A stretch of 12,615 bases of DNA from positions 1 through 12,615 of the forward strand of contig JABXJU010000123.1 in the NCBI GenBank assembly GCA_013375405.1. The letters run 5' to 3'. Below, in pieces: positions 1-7,117 of the stretch (position 1 is its first letter; each line of letters begins with the position of its first letter). The notes beneath the pieces are model-generated. The model ran no database searches. It had not been told where the DNA came from and worked only from the letters and a program-made list of their open reading frames with translations. This DNA is from Candidatus Helarchaeota archaeon. GTDB lineage: Archaea > Asgardarchaeota > Lokiarchaeia > Helarchaeales > HEL-GB-A. Made by a program: the position numbers and the translations under genes.

Positions 1-2
1 GT

Positions 3-89
3 ACCGAATTTGCCATTCCTTGGGGGCAAGGGCTATTTCTCAGCATGTATCGCGAATTTCATGAGGCAAACTGGACAGGGGGTATTTGA
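3..89 (+). CDS. C-terminal tail of an upstream protein (partial)
   Basis: The third frame is open from the window edge to a TGA at 87-89 and encodes 28 residues containing PWGQGLFLSMYREFHEANW. The stop overlaps the ATG of the next gene by one base (TGATG), a common translational-coupling arrangement, which is the main reason to prefer this frame. Frame 1 is also open to position 105, so the choice is not certain. The tail is aromatic-rich and not a membrane segment. I do not recognise the family. If real, the protein is probably co-transcribed with the Yip1-like gene. Confidence 0.5.
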   Translation, partial: TEFAIPWGQGLFLSMYREFHEANWTGGI

Positions 90-742
90 TGGAACGAAAA
101 GATAATGTTTTAAAGCGTTTGGCAGGCATTTATTTACAGCCCAAGGAGACTTTTAAGGAAATTTCTGATGATCCTACTAGTTGGAAATTGATTTTCGCCC
201 TATTAGTAGGTATTATTTCAATATTTTTCGTATATTTGATCCAAATACCATCAGGGCTAACATCAATCATTGTCGTTACCTATACTTTTCCTATTTATAT
301 AATTTTTCCTCTACTTTTTGCGGTTATGATAATATTTTCACTAATTTCTCTTATTTTTCTTTATGTAGTTTGTATTTTAGGGCGACGATTGAGAAAATCC
401 CAAAAAGAACATCGAAATAAAAAAGTAATCTTCAATATCTACATTTATAGTCTTTCGCCATTGCTCTTACTAGTGTCTCAAGTGCCTTTCATTTTGATTT
501 TTGGTGGCCATTATTCGCTTTTCAATTTAAGACTTTTTTATACCTTTCTCTTGGGGTTAATCGTTGGATGGCATGTCAAACTTTTGTATCAAGGCATCCA
601 AGCGAATTCCGATATCAGCCCGCAGCGCGCAAAACTTATCGCAGGGATTTATATGGGGAGTATCTGTGCAATCGTAGGCTTTATGATTTACGCGGTTCTA
701 TATTTAAATTTTGATGTTTCATGGCTAGGACTCCTTGTCTGA
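89..742 (+). CDS. Yip1-domain-like multi-pass membrane protein
   Basis: The protein has 217 residues counted from the ATG at 89. A TTG lies just before it at 86, but the ATG overlaps the upstream stop and sits 6 nt after a G-rich Shine-Dalgarno stretch (77-82). The soluble N-terminus has the Yip1-type signature around residues 12-26 (AGIYLQPKETFKEI), followed by about five hydrophobic segments near 34-53, 58-78, 79-98, 117-139 and 146-166, and a last one near 184-206. A basic loop (GRRLRKSQKEHRNKK) separates the third and fourth. This matches the small prokaryotic Yip1-like proteins, whose function is not established; eukaryotic Yip1 proteins act with Rab GTPases in vesicle traffic, but carrying that role over would be speculation. 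It is probably coupled to the gene upstream and converges with the arsR-like gene 56 bp away. Confidence 0.75.
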   Translation: MERKDNVLKRLAGIYLQPKETFKEISDDPTSWKLIFALLVGIISIFFVYLIQIPSGLTSIIVVTYTFPIYIIFPLLFAVMIIFSLISLIFLYVVCILGRRLRKSQKEHRNKKVIFNIYIYSLSPLLLLVSQVPFILIFGGHYSLFNLRLFYTFLLGLIVGWHVKLLYQGIQANSDISPQRAKLIAGIYMGSICAIVGFMIYAVLYLNFDVSWLGLLV

Positions 743-746
743 CGTA

Positions 747-765
747 AATAAAGTTAAAAAGAAAA
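747..765 (-). terminator. T-rich terminator after the arsR-like gene
   Basis: Read on the minus strand, the region just after the ArsR-like stop contains T5 and T4 runs (GGTTTTCTTTTTAACTTT) with no stem. Archaeal polymerase can terminate at such T-tracts. It lies in the 56-bp gap between two convergent genes. Confidence 0.3.
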
Positions 766-798
766 CCATAATATAATAAAAACTTTTAGAAGTGAATG

Positions 799-1083
799 TT
801 AAGTAATTTTAATGATTAGTTTTTCAACAGAGGGCATACAAACCTTTTTAACACCATGAGCTCCAGGTTCATAATTTGATTTAATAAGTTGGGCTTTTTC
901 TAAAATCTTTACTTGAGCACTAATATTAGCTTCTGTTTGACCAAGCTTTTCAGCGATCTGACTTACATCCATTTGTTGAATTTTTAACAACTTCAAAATC
1001 CGCCAGCGAGTTTTTGACGCCAAAGCCTTGGCAACTATCGAGACATTCGAATCAGCTACAATGAGTTCTTTCGGATTAGACAC
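799..1083 (-). CDS. Small ArsR-like winged-helix transcription regulator
   Basis: This 94-residue protein consists almost entirely of one winged helix-turn-helix domain. ALASKTRWRILKLL (residues 20-33) is the typical first helix. DVSQIAEKLGQTEANIS (39-55) is the helix-turn-helix, VKILEKAQLIKS is the helix leading to the wing, and the wing spans about 68-84. The start is GTG, supported by a GAGGT Shine-Dalgarno at 1091-1095 with a 7-nt spacer; the next in-frame ATG would remove half the fold. There is one cysteine (C82) and no ELCVCD metal site, so a metal sensor is unlikely. It lies 173 bp downstream of herA on the same strand but has its own promoter-like region with repeats. The target and effector are unknown; autoregulation would fit the repeats upstream. 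Confidence 0.85.
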   Translation of the reverse strand: MSNPKELIVADSNVSIVAKALASKTRWRILKLLKIQQMDVSQIAEKLGQTEANISAQVKILEKAQLIKSNYEPGAHGVKKVCMPSVEKLIIKIT

Positions 1084-1090
1084 GCTTTGA

Positions 1091-1124
1091 ACCTCATTAT
1101 ATTAAATAATAATCTAATTAAATA
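1091..1124 (-). promoter_or_regulatory. Promoter region of the arsR-like gene with an 8-bp direct repeat
   Basis: On the plus strand ATTAAATA occurs at 1101-1108 and again at 1117-1124, with starts 16 bp apart. On the minus strand the distal copy reads TATTTAAT and is placed to act as a TATA box with a start of transcription near 1095. The Shine-Dalgarno GAGGT is at 1091-1095. The proximal copy would then lie at the transcription start, where a repressor could bind. Confidence 0.35.
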
Positions 1125-1142
1125 GCGAATTACTGAAAAAGG

Positions 1143-1184
1143 TGAAACATCTTTTATAAAATTAATTAACATATTGGTGTTTCA
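1143..1184. repeat. Inverted repeat TGAAACA / TGTTTCA in the herA-arsR gap
   Basis: TGAAACA at 1143-1149 and its exact reverse complement TGTTTCA at 1178-1184 flank a 28-bp AT-rich spacer. G-T pairs could extend the stem outward. It is upstream of the arsR-like promoter and downstream of herA, so it may be an operator or may be chance in AT-rich DNA. Confidence 0.25.
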
Positions 1185-1256
1185 TTTTAAAACTTCATTA
1201 ATAAAATTGTTATTTTCAAGTCAAAACGTATTAAAAATTACTTAAAATCAGGAATT

Positions 1257-2756
1257 TCAGAGGGATTTCTCAAAATTAATGGCAGCTTCTTCTAATTCAA
1301 GAAAATTTGGACTCTTTGAAAGACGTTCTCGCACCTTAATAAAGACTGGAAATTTTGTTGCAGCGCCTACAATTAGAATTTCGCCAGTTGGTAGGTTAGA
1401 AATGAGATCTATCGTCTCTTTTGTAATTTGCTCAGAAGATTTTTTGATATGGTCAAGATCATATGGATTGGTAACTTTACCAATGAGATGTGTTCCGCAT
1501 TGACTTAATACAGTAGTAGAAAGATGAACAGGTCGCTGGCTCAATACTAGCAGGGACGCTCCAAATTTGCGTCCTTCCCGTGCATATGTTTCGATAATGG
1601 AGCGGGAAATTGCAGATCGTCTTGCGGATTCGGGGCAAAATTGATGAGCTTCTTCTAAAACAAAAACAAATGGTGATATTAAATTTCTTTTTCTTAAATT
1701 GAATAGGCGCCTTGCAAGATAAGTGATAATAATCTGTTTTTTTCGTAATCGTGTTGTCTCAGAGAGATCTATAATTAAAGCGTGCCCAGGTTTAACTGCT
1801 TCCTCAAGCTTTGGGTTTTCATAATCTTCGAATAAATGTAGGGATTGGAGTTCATACAACCAGCTTAGCAAAATGTCACGGGTCTTCGTATTAATATTTT
1901 CCTTCGCCTCGATTTCTGACAACAGATCACGTAGAGAGTAGGCAGTATGAGAATTTGCTTTTCGAAGTTCAGCTAGAATCTGTGTTAATTCACGGACTTG
2001 TATCTGTGACATCTGAGGGATCATTTCGGCAATTTGACCTGCAGTAAGGAGAGTGGTATTCAACGAGAAATAGGAACTCCGAATGACTGTAGCACGATCC
2101 GAAAAATCAGCGCCACCATCGTTCTTTTCAGCAAAGGAGGTATATTCCCCATGAACATCCAGGATCACGATACCTAGACGCCCATGTTCCTTCTGCCGAT
2201 TTAATAACTCCTCAATAAGGACAGAAGTTGTATAGGATTTACCAGCTCCAGACATTGCCAGAATTGCGATATGTTTTTGGAAAAGTTTTGTAAGATTAAA
2301 AGAAGCTGGGATATTTTCATGATAACAGATTTTTCCAAGCGAGATCCCTTTTGAATCTAATCTAAGCAATTTAAAAAGGATAGAATCATCTACAAAATAC
2401 ACTTTATCTCCAGGGGATGGAGGAAAACTAACGCGAGTTAGGTTATCTTGATGTAAAATTCCGAGAGGCTTTGCAAACGCAATTATGTATTCCCACCGAT
2501 CTGCAGGGAAAATAGCCGAAAGAGGAAGTCCCCCGCGTTCGTATTCGCTCACTGCTTCAGCATGATCAAAATAACGGTTAGTCTTTATGATGTCTTCGAC
2601 CGTTGCTACAAGAATCCCCATTGAGTTTAATTGAACAAATTGTCCCTTCTGGATAGGGATGGCTTTTTGATTTGTTTCTTTCAATACAAAACTAAAATGA
2701 TTCACAGTTGGTCCATTACGCGAGGCGATCACGGTTCCGATTTCCCGTTGTGCCAA
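1257..2756 (-). CDS. herA: HerA-family DNA-translocating ATPase
   Basis: This 499-residue protein has the full HerA layout. An N-terminal HAS barrel (about 1-150, beginning REIGTVIAS) is followed by the RecA-like ATPase. The Walker A motif is AMSGAGKS (167-174), the Walker B with the HerA signature is VILDVHGEY (197-205), and the second acidic motif is FVLEEAHQF (365-373). The arginine-finger/sensor region runs through YAREGRKFGASLLVLSQRPV (391-410) and LSQCGTHL. HerA forms hexameric rings that pump DNA and, with NurA, resect DNA ends in archaeal double-strand-break repair. The start is TTG: an in-frame TAG lies directly upstream and a GGTGGT Shine-Dalgarno is 4 nt away. Unlike many archaea, no nurA, mre11 or rad50 is adjacent; a NurA-domain gene is at 8503-9672. 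It could be a HerA paralogue rather than the repair enzyme itself. Confidence 0.92.
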   Translation of the reverse strand: MAQREIGTVIASRNGPTVNHFSFVLKETNQKAIPIQKGQFVQLNSMGILVATVEDIIKTNRYFDHAEAVSEYERGGLPLSAIFPADRWEYIIAFAKPLGILHQDNLTRVSFPPSPGDKVYFVDDSILFKLLRLDSKGISLGKICYHENIPASFNLTKLFQKHIAILAMSGAGKSYTTSVLIEELLNRQKEHGRLGIVILDVHGEYTSFAEKNDGGADFSDRATVIRSSYFSLNTTLLTAGQIAEMIPQMSQIQVRELTQILAELRKANSHTAYSLRDLLSEIEAKENINTKTRDILLSWLYELQSLHLFEDYENPKLEEAVKPGHALIIDLSETTRLRKKQIIITYLARRLFNLRKRNLISPFVFVLEEAHQFCPESARRSAISRSIIETYAREGRKFGASLLVLSQRPVHLSTTVLSQCGTHLIGKVTNPYDLDHIKKSSEQITKETIDLISNLPTGEILIVGAATKFPVFIKVRERLSKSPNFLELEEAAINFEKSL

Positions 2757-2760
2757 CTAT

Positions 2761-2795
2761 ACCACCATACATTTTATAAAAAACGAGTATTTAAA
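2761..2795 (-). promoter_or_regulatory. herA promoter (TTTAAATA) and ribosome binding site
   Basis: On the minus strand an exact TTTAAATA box occupies 2788-2795, inside the near-palindrome GAGTATTTAAACTC. A start of transcription about 26 bp downstream would fall near 2765, and the Shine-Dalgarno GGTGGT is at 2761-2766, giving a leader of only about 10 nt before the TTG start. Confidence 0.5.
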
Positions 2796-3210
2796 CTCAT
2801 ATTCATATTTAGAAATGAGATCCTAAAAAATGTGATTAAATTTTGTCGGAGAACATTAATTTTTTGAAGTTCAATAATGGCTTTAGAAAAAGTTCCACTA
2901 GAATGATAAATTTTTTAAGAATCGGATAATTGGATTAAAAAATTTTAATTACAAAGAAAAATCAATTTAATTTGTTCTATTCTGGATGAATAATATTGAA
3001 TTTTTCTAAGATAGACATTTAAACGAGAGAGAACTTAAAAAATTTTACATGATATGCCTCTAAACTTATTAATCTAATGAAAAAAGCATTGAGAAGCGAT
3101 CTATTTATTGTTGTTATATGATCCAAAAACTGAATGATATTCAATCTCACATAATATTTTTATAGATAATTCAATCCAGTATTTTCATCGGTCTTCTAAT
3201 CAATCCATTA
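2796..3210. other. AT-rich intergenic stretch without a recognisable gene
   Basis: Both strands were read for small genes, tRNA signatures and long repeats. Only very short frames with no convincing ribosome binding site were found, for example a nine-codon frame with an ATG near 2877. There are many A/T runs and a few short palindromes (such as TGAATGATATTCA near 3131). The length suggests that the divergent herA and SCP2 genes are regulated independently. Confidence 0.5.
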
Positions 3211-3275
3211 TTTAAAGAGAGATATGAATTCTTTCTAAATAAATAGAAGACGGAAGGATTAACATATAATGAGGT
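3211..3275 (+). promoter_or_regulatory. Promoter region and RBS of the SCP2-domain gene
   Basis: Two TATA-like boxes are possible: TTTAAAGA at 3211-3218 and CTAAATAAAT at 3235-3244. The second would place the transcript start near 3265 with a leader of about 18 nt. The Shine-Dalgarno GAGGT at 3271-3275 is clear, 7 nt before the ATG. Confidence 0.35.
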
Positions 3276-3282
3276 TTTAATT

Positions 3283-3693
3283 ATGGGCGCAATAGATGAT
3301 GTAAAGAAAAAAGTCGAAGCCAAAGAGTTTGATGCTAAAGATTTGCCTCTCTTCTTAGCAGCTCTCGAAGAAATTGCTGGTTCAAACGAAGATTTAATTG
3401 ATGAATTAGAAGATACTGAAGACGTAACCATCCAATTCAATGTTCCTGGCATAGTCCAAGCTTATATTGAAATTAAGGATGGCAAACTTACTGCTAAAGA
3501 AGGAACAAAGGATGATGCAGACGTCACGCTGGAAATGACAGAAGAAGTCGGCAAAAACCTTTTCACGGGTGAAACTGATGCCGCTTCCGCTTATATGGCA
3601 GGGGATCTAAAAATCATTGGTGAAATGGCAAAAGCAATGAAGCTCCGATCTCTTATCGAGATTGCAGGCGAAGAATTAGGCTTTGAAATTTAA
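3283..3693 (+). CDS. SCP2 sterol-carrier-domain protein
   Basis: This soluble, acidic 136-residue protein has the SCP2 fold as its main domain (about 45-132). VTIQFNVPGIVQAYIEIKDGKL forms the first strands and ADVTLEMTEEVGKNLFTGE is the central signature. AYMAGDLKIIGEMAKAMKL is the helix that in SCP2 proteins lines the lipid tunnel. The N-terminal 40 residues are helical and charged and may form a lid or dimer element. SCP2 proteins bind lipids or acyl-CoA-like molecules; the archaeal ligand is not known. The ATG start has a GAGGT site at a 7-nt spacing. The gene stands alone and ends at a hairpin with T-runs, converging on the HD-domain gene. Confidence 0.88.
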   Translation: MGAIDDVKKKVEAKEFDAKDLPLFLAALEEIAGSNEDLIDELEDTEDVTIQFNVPGIVQAYIEIKDGKLTAKEGTKDDADVTLEMTEEVGKNLFTGETDAASAYMAGDLKIIGEMAKAMKLRSLIEIAGEELGFEI

Positions 3694-3736
3694 AAGAAGT
3701 AATTAAACCTTCTTCCTTTTTTTTCCATATTTTTTT
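3694..3736 (+). terminator. Hairpin plus T-tract terminator after the SCP2-domain gene
   Basis: AAGAAG (3694-3699) can pair with CTTCTT (3709-3714) across a 9-nt loop. It is followed by T8 (3717-3724) and T7 (3730-3736). The stem is weak, but the T-runs alone would fit archaeal termination. Confidence 0.55.
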
Positions 3737-3752
3737 ACTAACTACTTAGTAA

Positions 3753-4217
3753 TTAGGACAATTCTTTTTCGATTTTAAGGACATTCTTTTTAGCAGAAAT
3801 TAAGAGCTGACTTTTGCCATATCGCTTTATCCAGATATCAAATCGATCATCGATTGACATTTCTCGAGTACCTTTGATGATTTTATCAGCATAACAAACG
3901 ATTTTCTCTTCGATGGAATCGGGTTGATAATCATTGAGTGAATGGGTTTCTGCAATTCGCGCGATCGGCTCAGGGAATCCCTGTTCTCGTAAAATTTTAC
4001 CCCCTTCAGCTGCATGAGGGATTCCTTTCGCCTTGATCCGTCCTATATCATGTAAAAGAGCTCCCAATTCTACAAGTTCTATATCAACAGGATGGCCAAC
4101 TTCTTGGATTCGCGTTGCAATTTCAACCGCTTTCTCGGATACGGTTAGGGAATGCTGAATAATGTGTTCTGGAAGACCCAATGCCCGTAATAATGCGAGA
4201 GCTTCTTTTTTCCTCAT
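3753..4217 (-). CDS. HD-domain phosphohydrolase (HDIG, TIGR00295-like)
   Basis: The protein has 154 residues and a single HD domain. Likely metal ligands are H22 (in QHSLTVSEKA), H56-D57 in the LLHDIGR motif (54-60), H68 in PHAAEGG, H92 in ETHSL and D111 in CYADKI. This layout matches the small archaeal HDIG proteins grouped as TIGR00295, which are metal-dependent phosphohydrolases of uncertain substrate (nucleotide or phosphate-ester hydrolysis is typical of the superfamily). No regulatory or membrane domain is attached. The start is ATG with no strong Shine-Dalgarno, so a short-leader transcript is likely. It is divergent from the DUF89 gene (137 bp apart) and convergent with the SCP2 gene. 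Confidence 0.88.
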   Translation of the reverse strand: MRKKEALALLRALGLPEHIIQHSLTVSEKAVEIATRIQEVGHPVDIELVELGALLHDIGRIKAKGIPHAAEGGKILREQGFPEPIARIAETHSLNDYQPDSIEEKIVCYADKIIKGTREMSIDDRFDIWIKRYGKSQLLISAKKNVLKIEKELS

Positions 4218-4253
4218 GCGATCAACTATTTTTTTCTTAACTTCACAAACTCT

Positions 4254-4262
4254 AATATACTC
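4254..4262 (-). promoter_or_regulatory. Possible TATA box of the HD-domain gene
   Basis: On the minus strand AGTATATTA lies about 40 bp before the ATG. Archaeal spacing would give a start of transcription near 4232 and a leader of about 15 nt. The match to the consensus is moderate. Confidence 0.3.
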
Positions 4263-4354
4263 TAAAACAAAACTTTTTCCTTAAACAACTTAATTTTTAA
4301 AAAAGGAACATAATACCGCCCATATTCCTGCTTTTCAAAGGAAGGTAAGTATTT

Positions 4355-5278
4355 TTGAGAGAATCGATGGTTCAAAAGATTTGGATAGGTCCAGAATGTC
4401 TCACTTGTTTAGCTACGATTGCCTATGAGATTCTACAACGATCAACTGATGATCCTCAAATGCAAATAAAAGGAATGAGAAAAACATATGAAATATTAAG
4501 TAATTACACAATTACGAGTCTTCCAACTAATATTGCAAACAAAATATATTGGATGATCCAAAGTCTGACCCAAAATGTTGATCCCTTTAAAAATATTAAA
4601 ATCCAAAGCAACAAACTTGCTAAAAAAGCCATAAATCGAATTCATGGACATGTGGTTGAAGCGACAAGTCCAGAATCCCGTTTTCGACGGGCGCTTGCTG
4701 CGGCAATTACGGGAAATTTAATTGATTTTGGAACGGCGGGGCACTCTATTGAATTGAAACCGGAAGTTTTGGAACAAAATTATCTACAGATTTATAAGGA
4801 AGGATTTGCGATTGACTATTCCGCTCAGTTATTTGCTGCGTTAAAACCAGGAAAAGAAATAGTTTATATAGCTGATAATGCGGGGGAAGTTTATTTTGAT
4901 CAGTTTCTATTACGTCAGATGAAAAATCAAAGTGTAAAAATTACCCTAGTTGTAAAAGGAGCACCTATTTCAAACGATGCGACAATGGATGATGTGAGGG
5001 ATCCGATTTTTAATGAGGTCGTAAATAAAATAATTACAACGGGGATAGGTGCAGTAGGTGTCTCAATGACTGAAAGTTCTCAAGAATTTATGAATTATCT
5101 TCAAACTGCAGATTATATTGTTGCAAAAGGACAAAGTAATTTTGAAACACTCTATTATCATCATAAAGAACTAACCAAAAATCCTATCTTTTTTATTTTC
5201 CGAACCAAATGTCTCTGTATTGCAAAATTCTTAGGGCAAACTGTAGGTAAAAATATTGTACTGTTAAAAAAGACATAA
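4355..5278 (+). CDS. DUF89 (ARMT1-like) metal-dependent phosphatase
   Basis: This 307-residue protein belongs to DUF89, a family of metal-dependent phosphatases that in studied members remove damaged or side-product sugar phosphates. Visible motifs in order are: the archaeal-type N-terminal C15-x2-C18 (PECLTC), the helical domain, AAITGNLIDFG (116-126, N121 and D124), IADNAGEVYFD (172-182, D174 and N175), VVKGAPISNDAT (199-210), AKGQSNFET (257-265) and a terminal RTKCLCIAKFLG (283-294). The D-N, N-D and K-G-Q-x-N residues are those expected to form the metal and phosphate site. The start is TTG, supported by AGGAAGGT at 4339-4346 with 8-nt spacing; an ATG at 4367 lacks a suitable site. The substrate is unknown. 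It stands upstream of pyrG but with a 138-bp gap, so it is probably separately transcribed. Confidence 0.85.
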   Translation: MRESMVQKIWIGPECLTCLATIAYEILQRSTDDPQMQIKGMRKTYEILSNYTITSLPTNIANKIYWMIQSLTQNVDPFKNIKIQSNKLAKKAINRIHGHVVEATSPESRFRRALAAAITGNLIDFGTAGHSIELKPEVLEQNYLQIYKEGFAIDYSAQLFAALKPGKEIVYIADNAGEVYFDQFLLRQMKNQSVKITLVVKGAPISNDATMDDVRDPIFNEVVNKIITTGIGAVGVSMTESSQEFMNYLQTADYIVAKGQSNFETLYYHHKELTKNPIFFIFRTKCLCIAKFLGQTVGKNIVLLKKT

Positions 5279-5310
5279 CAAGGTTTCTTCCAAAGTCCAA
5301 ATTAAGTCGG

Positions 5311-5316
5311 TTTTTT
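5311..5316 (+). terminator. T6 tract after the DUF89 gene
   Basis: A run of six T follows GTCGG about 35 nt after the stop, with no convincing stem. It would fit a factor- or T-tract-dependent archaeal terminator. Confidence 0.25.
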
Positions 5317-5388
5317 GAAAGATATTAAGAGATTAGACTCGTTATGAAACAAATCATCAGTAAGATTATAAAGAATGTTATTGAATAA

Positions 5389-5396
5389 ATTATATT
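5389..5396 (+). promoter_or_regulatory. Possible TATA box of pyrG
   Basis: ATTATATT is centred about 25 bp before the pyrG ATG, so transcription could begin at or next to the start codon (leaderless or nearly so). An alternative box at 5365-5372 (ATTATAAA) would give a 23-nt leader carrying the weak GGGT at 5407-5410. Confidence 0.3.
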
Positions 5397-5416
5397 ATTT
5401 ATGACTGGGTAATTGA

Positions 5417-7090
5417 ATGACCAAGTTCATCTTTATTACTGGCGGAGTCATGAGTGGTATTGGGAAAGGGGTCACTTCCGCCTCGATTGGAAAGTTATTT
5501 CAATTCCGGAATTTTAGAGTGGCTATGATCAAGATTGATCCTTATTTAAACATTGATCCTGGAACTTTGAATCCTGTGGAACACGGGGAGGTCTTTATCT
5601 GTGAGGAGGTTTGGGATTTTGAGCCTGTTGAAGGACAGGTCTATCATATCTCTGAGATTGACCAAGATTTTGGAACTTATGAACGATTTTTAAATCAGAA
5701 TATCCATCCATCCTCGAATATTACCAGTGGGCAAGTGTATCTTACTGTTTTACTCCGCGAACGGGAAGGAATACACTACTTAGGGAAGACGATCCAAATT
5801 ATACCACATATCACAAATGAAATAAAACGCCGTATTCGGGAAGTCGAGCGACGCGAAAATCCAGATGTATTAATTACAGAAATTGGGGGGACTGTAGGCG
5901 ACATCGAAGCGATGCCTTTCTTGGAAGCAATTCGCCAGTTCCGCTTAGAGGAGCCAGAGGAAAATACAGTCTCAGTCCATGTAACACTTGTTCCATTTTT
6001 AGATGCTGTAGGGGAATTTAAGAGCAAACCCACACAGCACAGTGTTAAAGCACTACAAGCGGCGGGACTTCAACCCAATATCATAATTTGCCGATCAACA
6101 CAAGCACTCCCAGATAATGTTAAGAAAAAAATTAGTCTTTATAGTAATATCCCATATGAAGCCGTGATTTCCAGCCCTGATATTGGAGTTATTTATGAAC
6201 TACCTCTTTTATATGACCAACAAGGCCTTGGGGATTTCATAGTAAAACGGCTTCATATGAATTTGCGTGAATCTAAATTTCAAGATTGGCAAACGTTGAT
6301 AAATCGCTTTAAGAATCCAAAAGAATTTGTAAATATTGCATTACCTGGGAAATATATTGATATTATGGATAGTTATGTGAGTATTAATGAGAGCTTGAAA
6401 CATGCCTCGATGAGTTGTGGGGCAAAAGTAAATATTAATTGGTTAGATACCGAAGAATTTGAGAAAAATCCAGAACAGGTCGCCATGACATTAAATGGAT
6501 TCGATGGCATTCTTTTAACCCCAGGCTTTGGAATGCGTGGTGTTGAAGGTATGATAATGTCTGCAAGCTACGCCTTGAATAATAAAGTACCTTATTTGGG
6601 AATTTGTTTTGGTGCCCAATTATTTTTCATTGCATTCTGTCGAGATAAACTTGGACTCACAAATGCAAACAGTACAGAAGTTGATTCAGAAACGCCTCAC
6701 CCAGTGGTGGATTTACTTCCCGAGCAGAAGCAAATAAAAGATAAAGGAGGGACAATGCGCCTCGGTGGCCATTCAGTTCGAATTAAGCCGAGTACTTTAC
6801 TTCATGAGGCGTATGGGCAAGATGAGGTTATCGAGCGATTTCGACATCGGTTTCATATCATTCCTGAATATGCGACTCAAGCGGAAGAAAAAGGACTGGT
6901 CATTTCAGGTTATGATAAAACTGGCAAAATCATCAATACCATCGAGTATAGCAGCGATGGCAATTGGATAGTCGGGACGCAATTTCACCCAGAGTATAAA
7001 TCGCACCCCAACGCCCCCAGCCCCATTTATTGTGCCTTTATCCACAAGACGCTCGAATATAAGAAGCTACAGAAACGCGAAGCCATATAA
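5417..7090 (+). CDS. pyrG: CTP synthase (glutamine-hydrolysing)
   Basis: The 557-residue enzyme converts UTP, ATP and glutamine to CTP. The N-terminal synthase domain has the P-loop GGVMSGIGKG (9-18, K17), KIDPYLNIDPGT (39-50), the HGEVF motif, EIGGTVGDIE (155-164) and KPTQHSVKAL (204-213). The class I glutaminase domain has PYLGICFGAQ (392-401, nucleophile C397), NANSTE (416-421), GGTMRLGG and TQFHPE (521-526, H524 and E526). Two departures are visible. First, after HGEVF the usual short DDGxE loop is replaced by a segment about 13 residues longer, EEVWDFEPVEGQVYHISEI, although the DxDxG metal site (D82, D84) survives. Second, the usual PGGFG oxyanion strand reads TPGFG. SGIGKG and the short loop before GGTMRLG resemble eukaryotic CTP synthases. 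It is ATG-started, with a possible near-leaderless promoter, and ends in a hairpin. Confidence 0.97.
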   Translation: MTKFIFITGGVMSGIGKGVTSASIGKLFQFRNFRVAMIKIDPYLNIDPGTLNPVEHGEVFICEEVWDFEPVEGQVYHISEIDQDFGTYERFLNQNIHPSSNITSGQVYLTVLLREREGIHYLGKTIQIIPHITNEIKRRIREVERRENPDVLITEIGGTVGDIEAMPFLEAIRQFRLEEPEENTVSVHVTLVPFLDAVGEFKSKPTQHSVKALQAAGLQPNIIICRSTQALPDNVKKKISLYSNIPYEAVISSPDIGVIYELPLLYDQQGLGDFIVKRLHMNLRESKFQDWQTLINRFKNPKEFVNIALPGKYIDIMDSYVSINESLKHASMSCGAKVNINWLDTEEFEKNPEQVAMTLNGFDGILLTPGFGMRGVEGMIMSASYALNNKVPYLGICFGAQLFFIAFCRDKLGLTNANSTEVDSETPHPVVDLLPEQKQIKDKGGTMRLGGHSVRIKPSTLLHEAYGQDEVIERFRHRFHIIPEYATQAEEKGLVISGYDKTGKIINTIEYSSDGNWIVGTQFHPEYKSHPNAPSPIYCAFIHKTLEYKKLQKREAI

Positions 7091-7117
7091 TTGGTTCTAA
7101 AGAAAATAACCAATTAT
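7087..7117 (+). terminator. 10-bp perfect hairpin overlapping the pyrG stop codon
   Basis: ATAATTGGTT (7087-7096) is the exact reverse complement of AACCAATTAT (7108-7117), with an 11-nt loop. The left arm contains the pyrG stop. No T-run follows on the plus strand, so it may protect or process the pyrG mRNA end rather than terminate transcription. It also overlaps the end of a possible minus-strand peptide. Confidence 0.4.

Noticed and set aside
2631..2867. A 78-codon plus-strand frame across the herA start
   Set aside because: Antisense to the conserved HAS barrel and its promoter; no ribosome site.
3171..3452. A 93-codon minus-strand frame overlapping the SCP2 gene
   Set aside because: Serine-rich low-complexity product, antisense to a clear SCP2 domain with a good Shine-Dalgarno.
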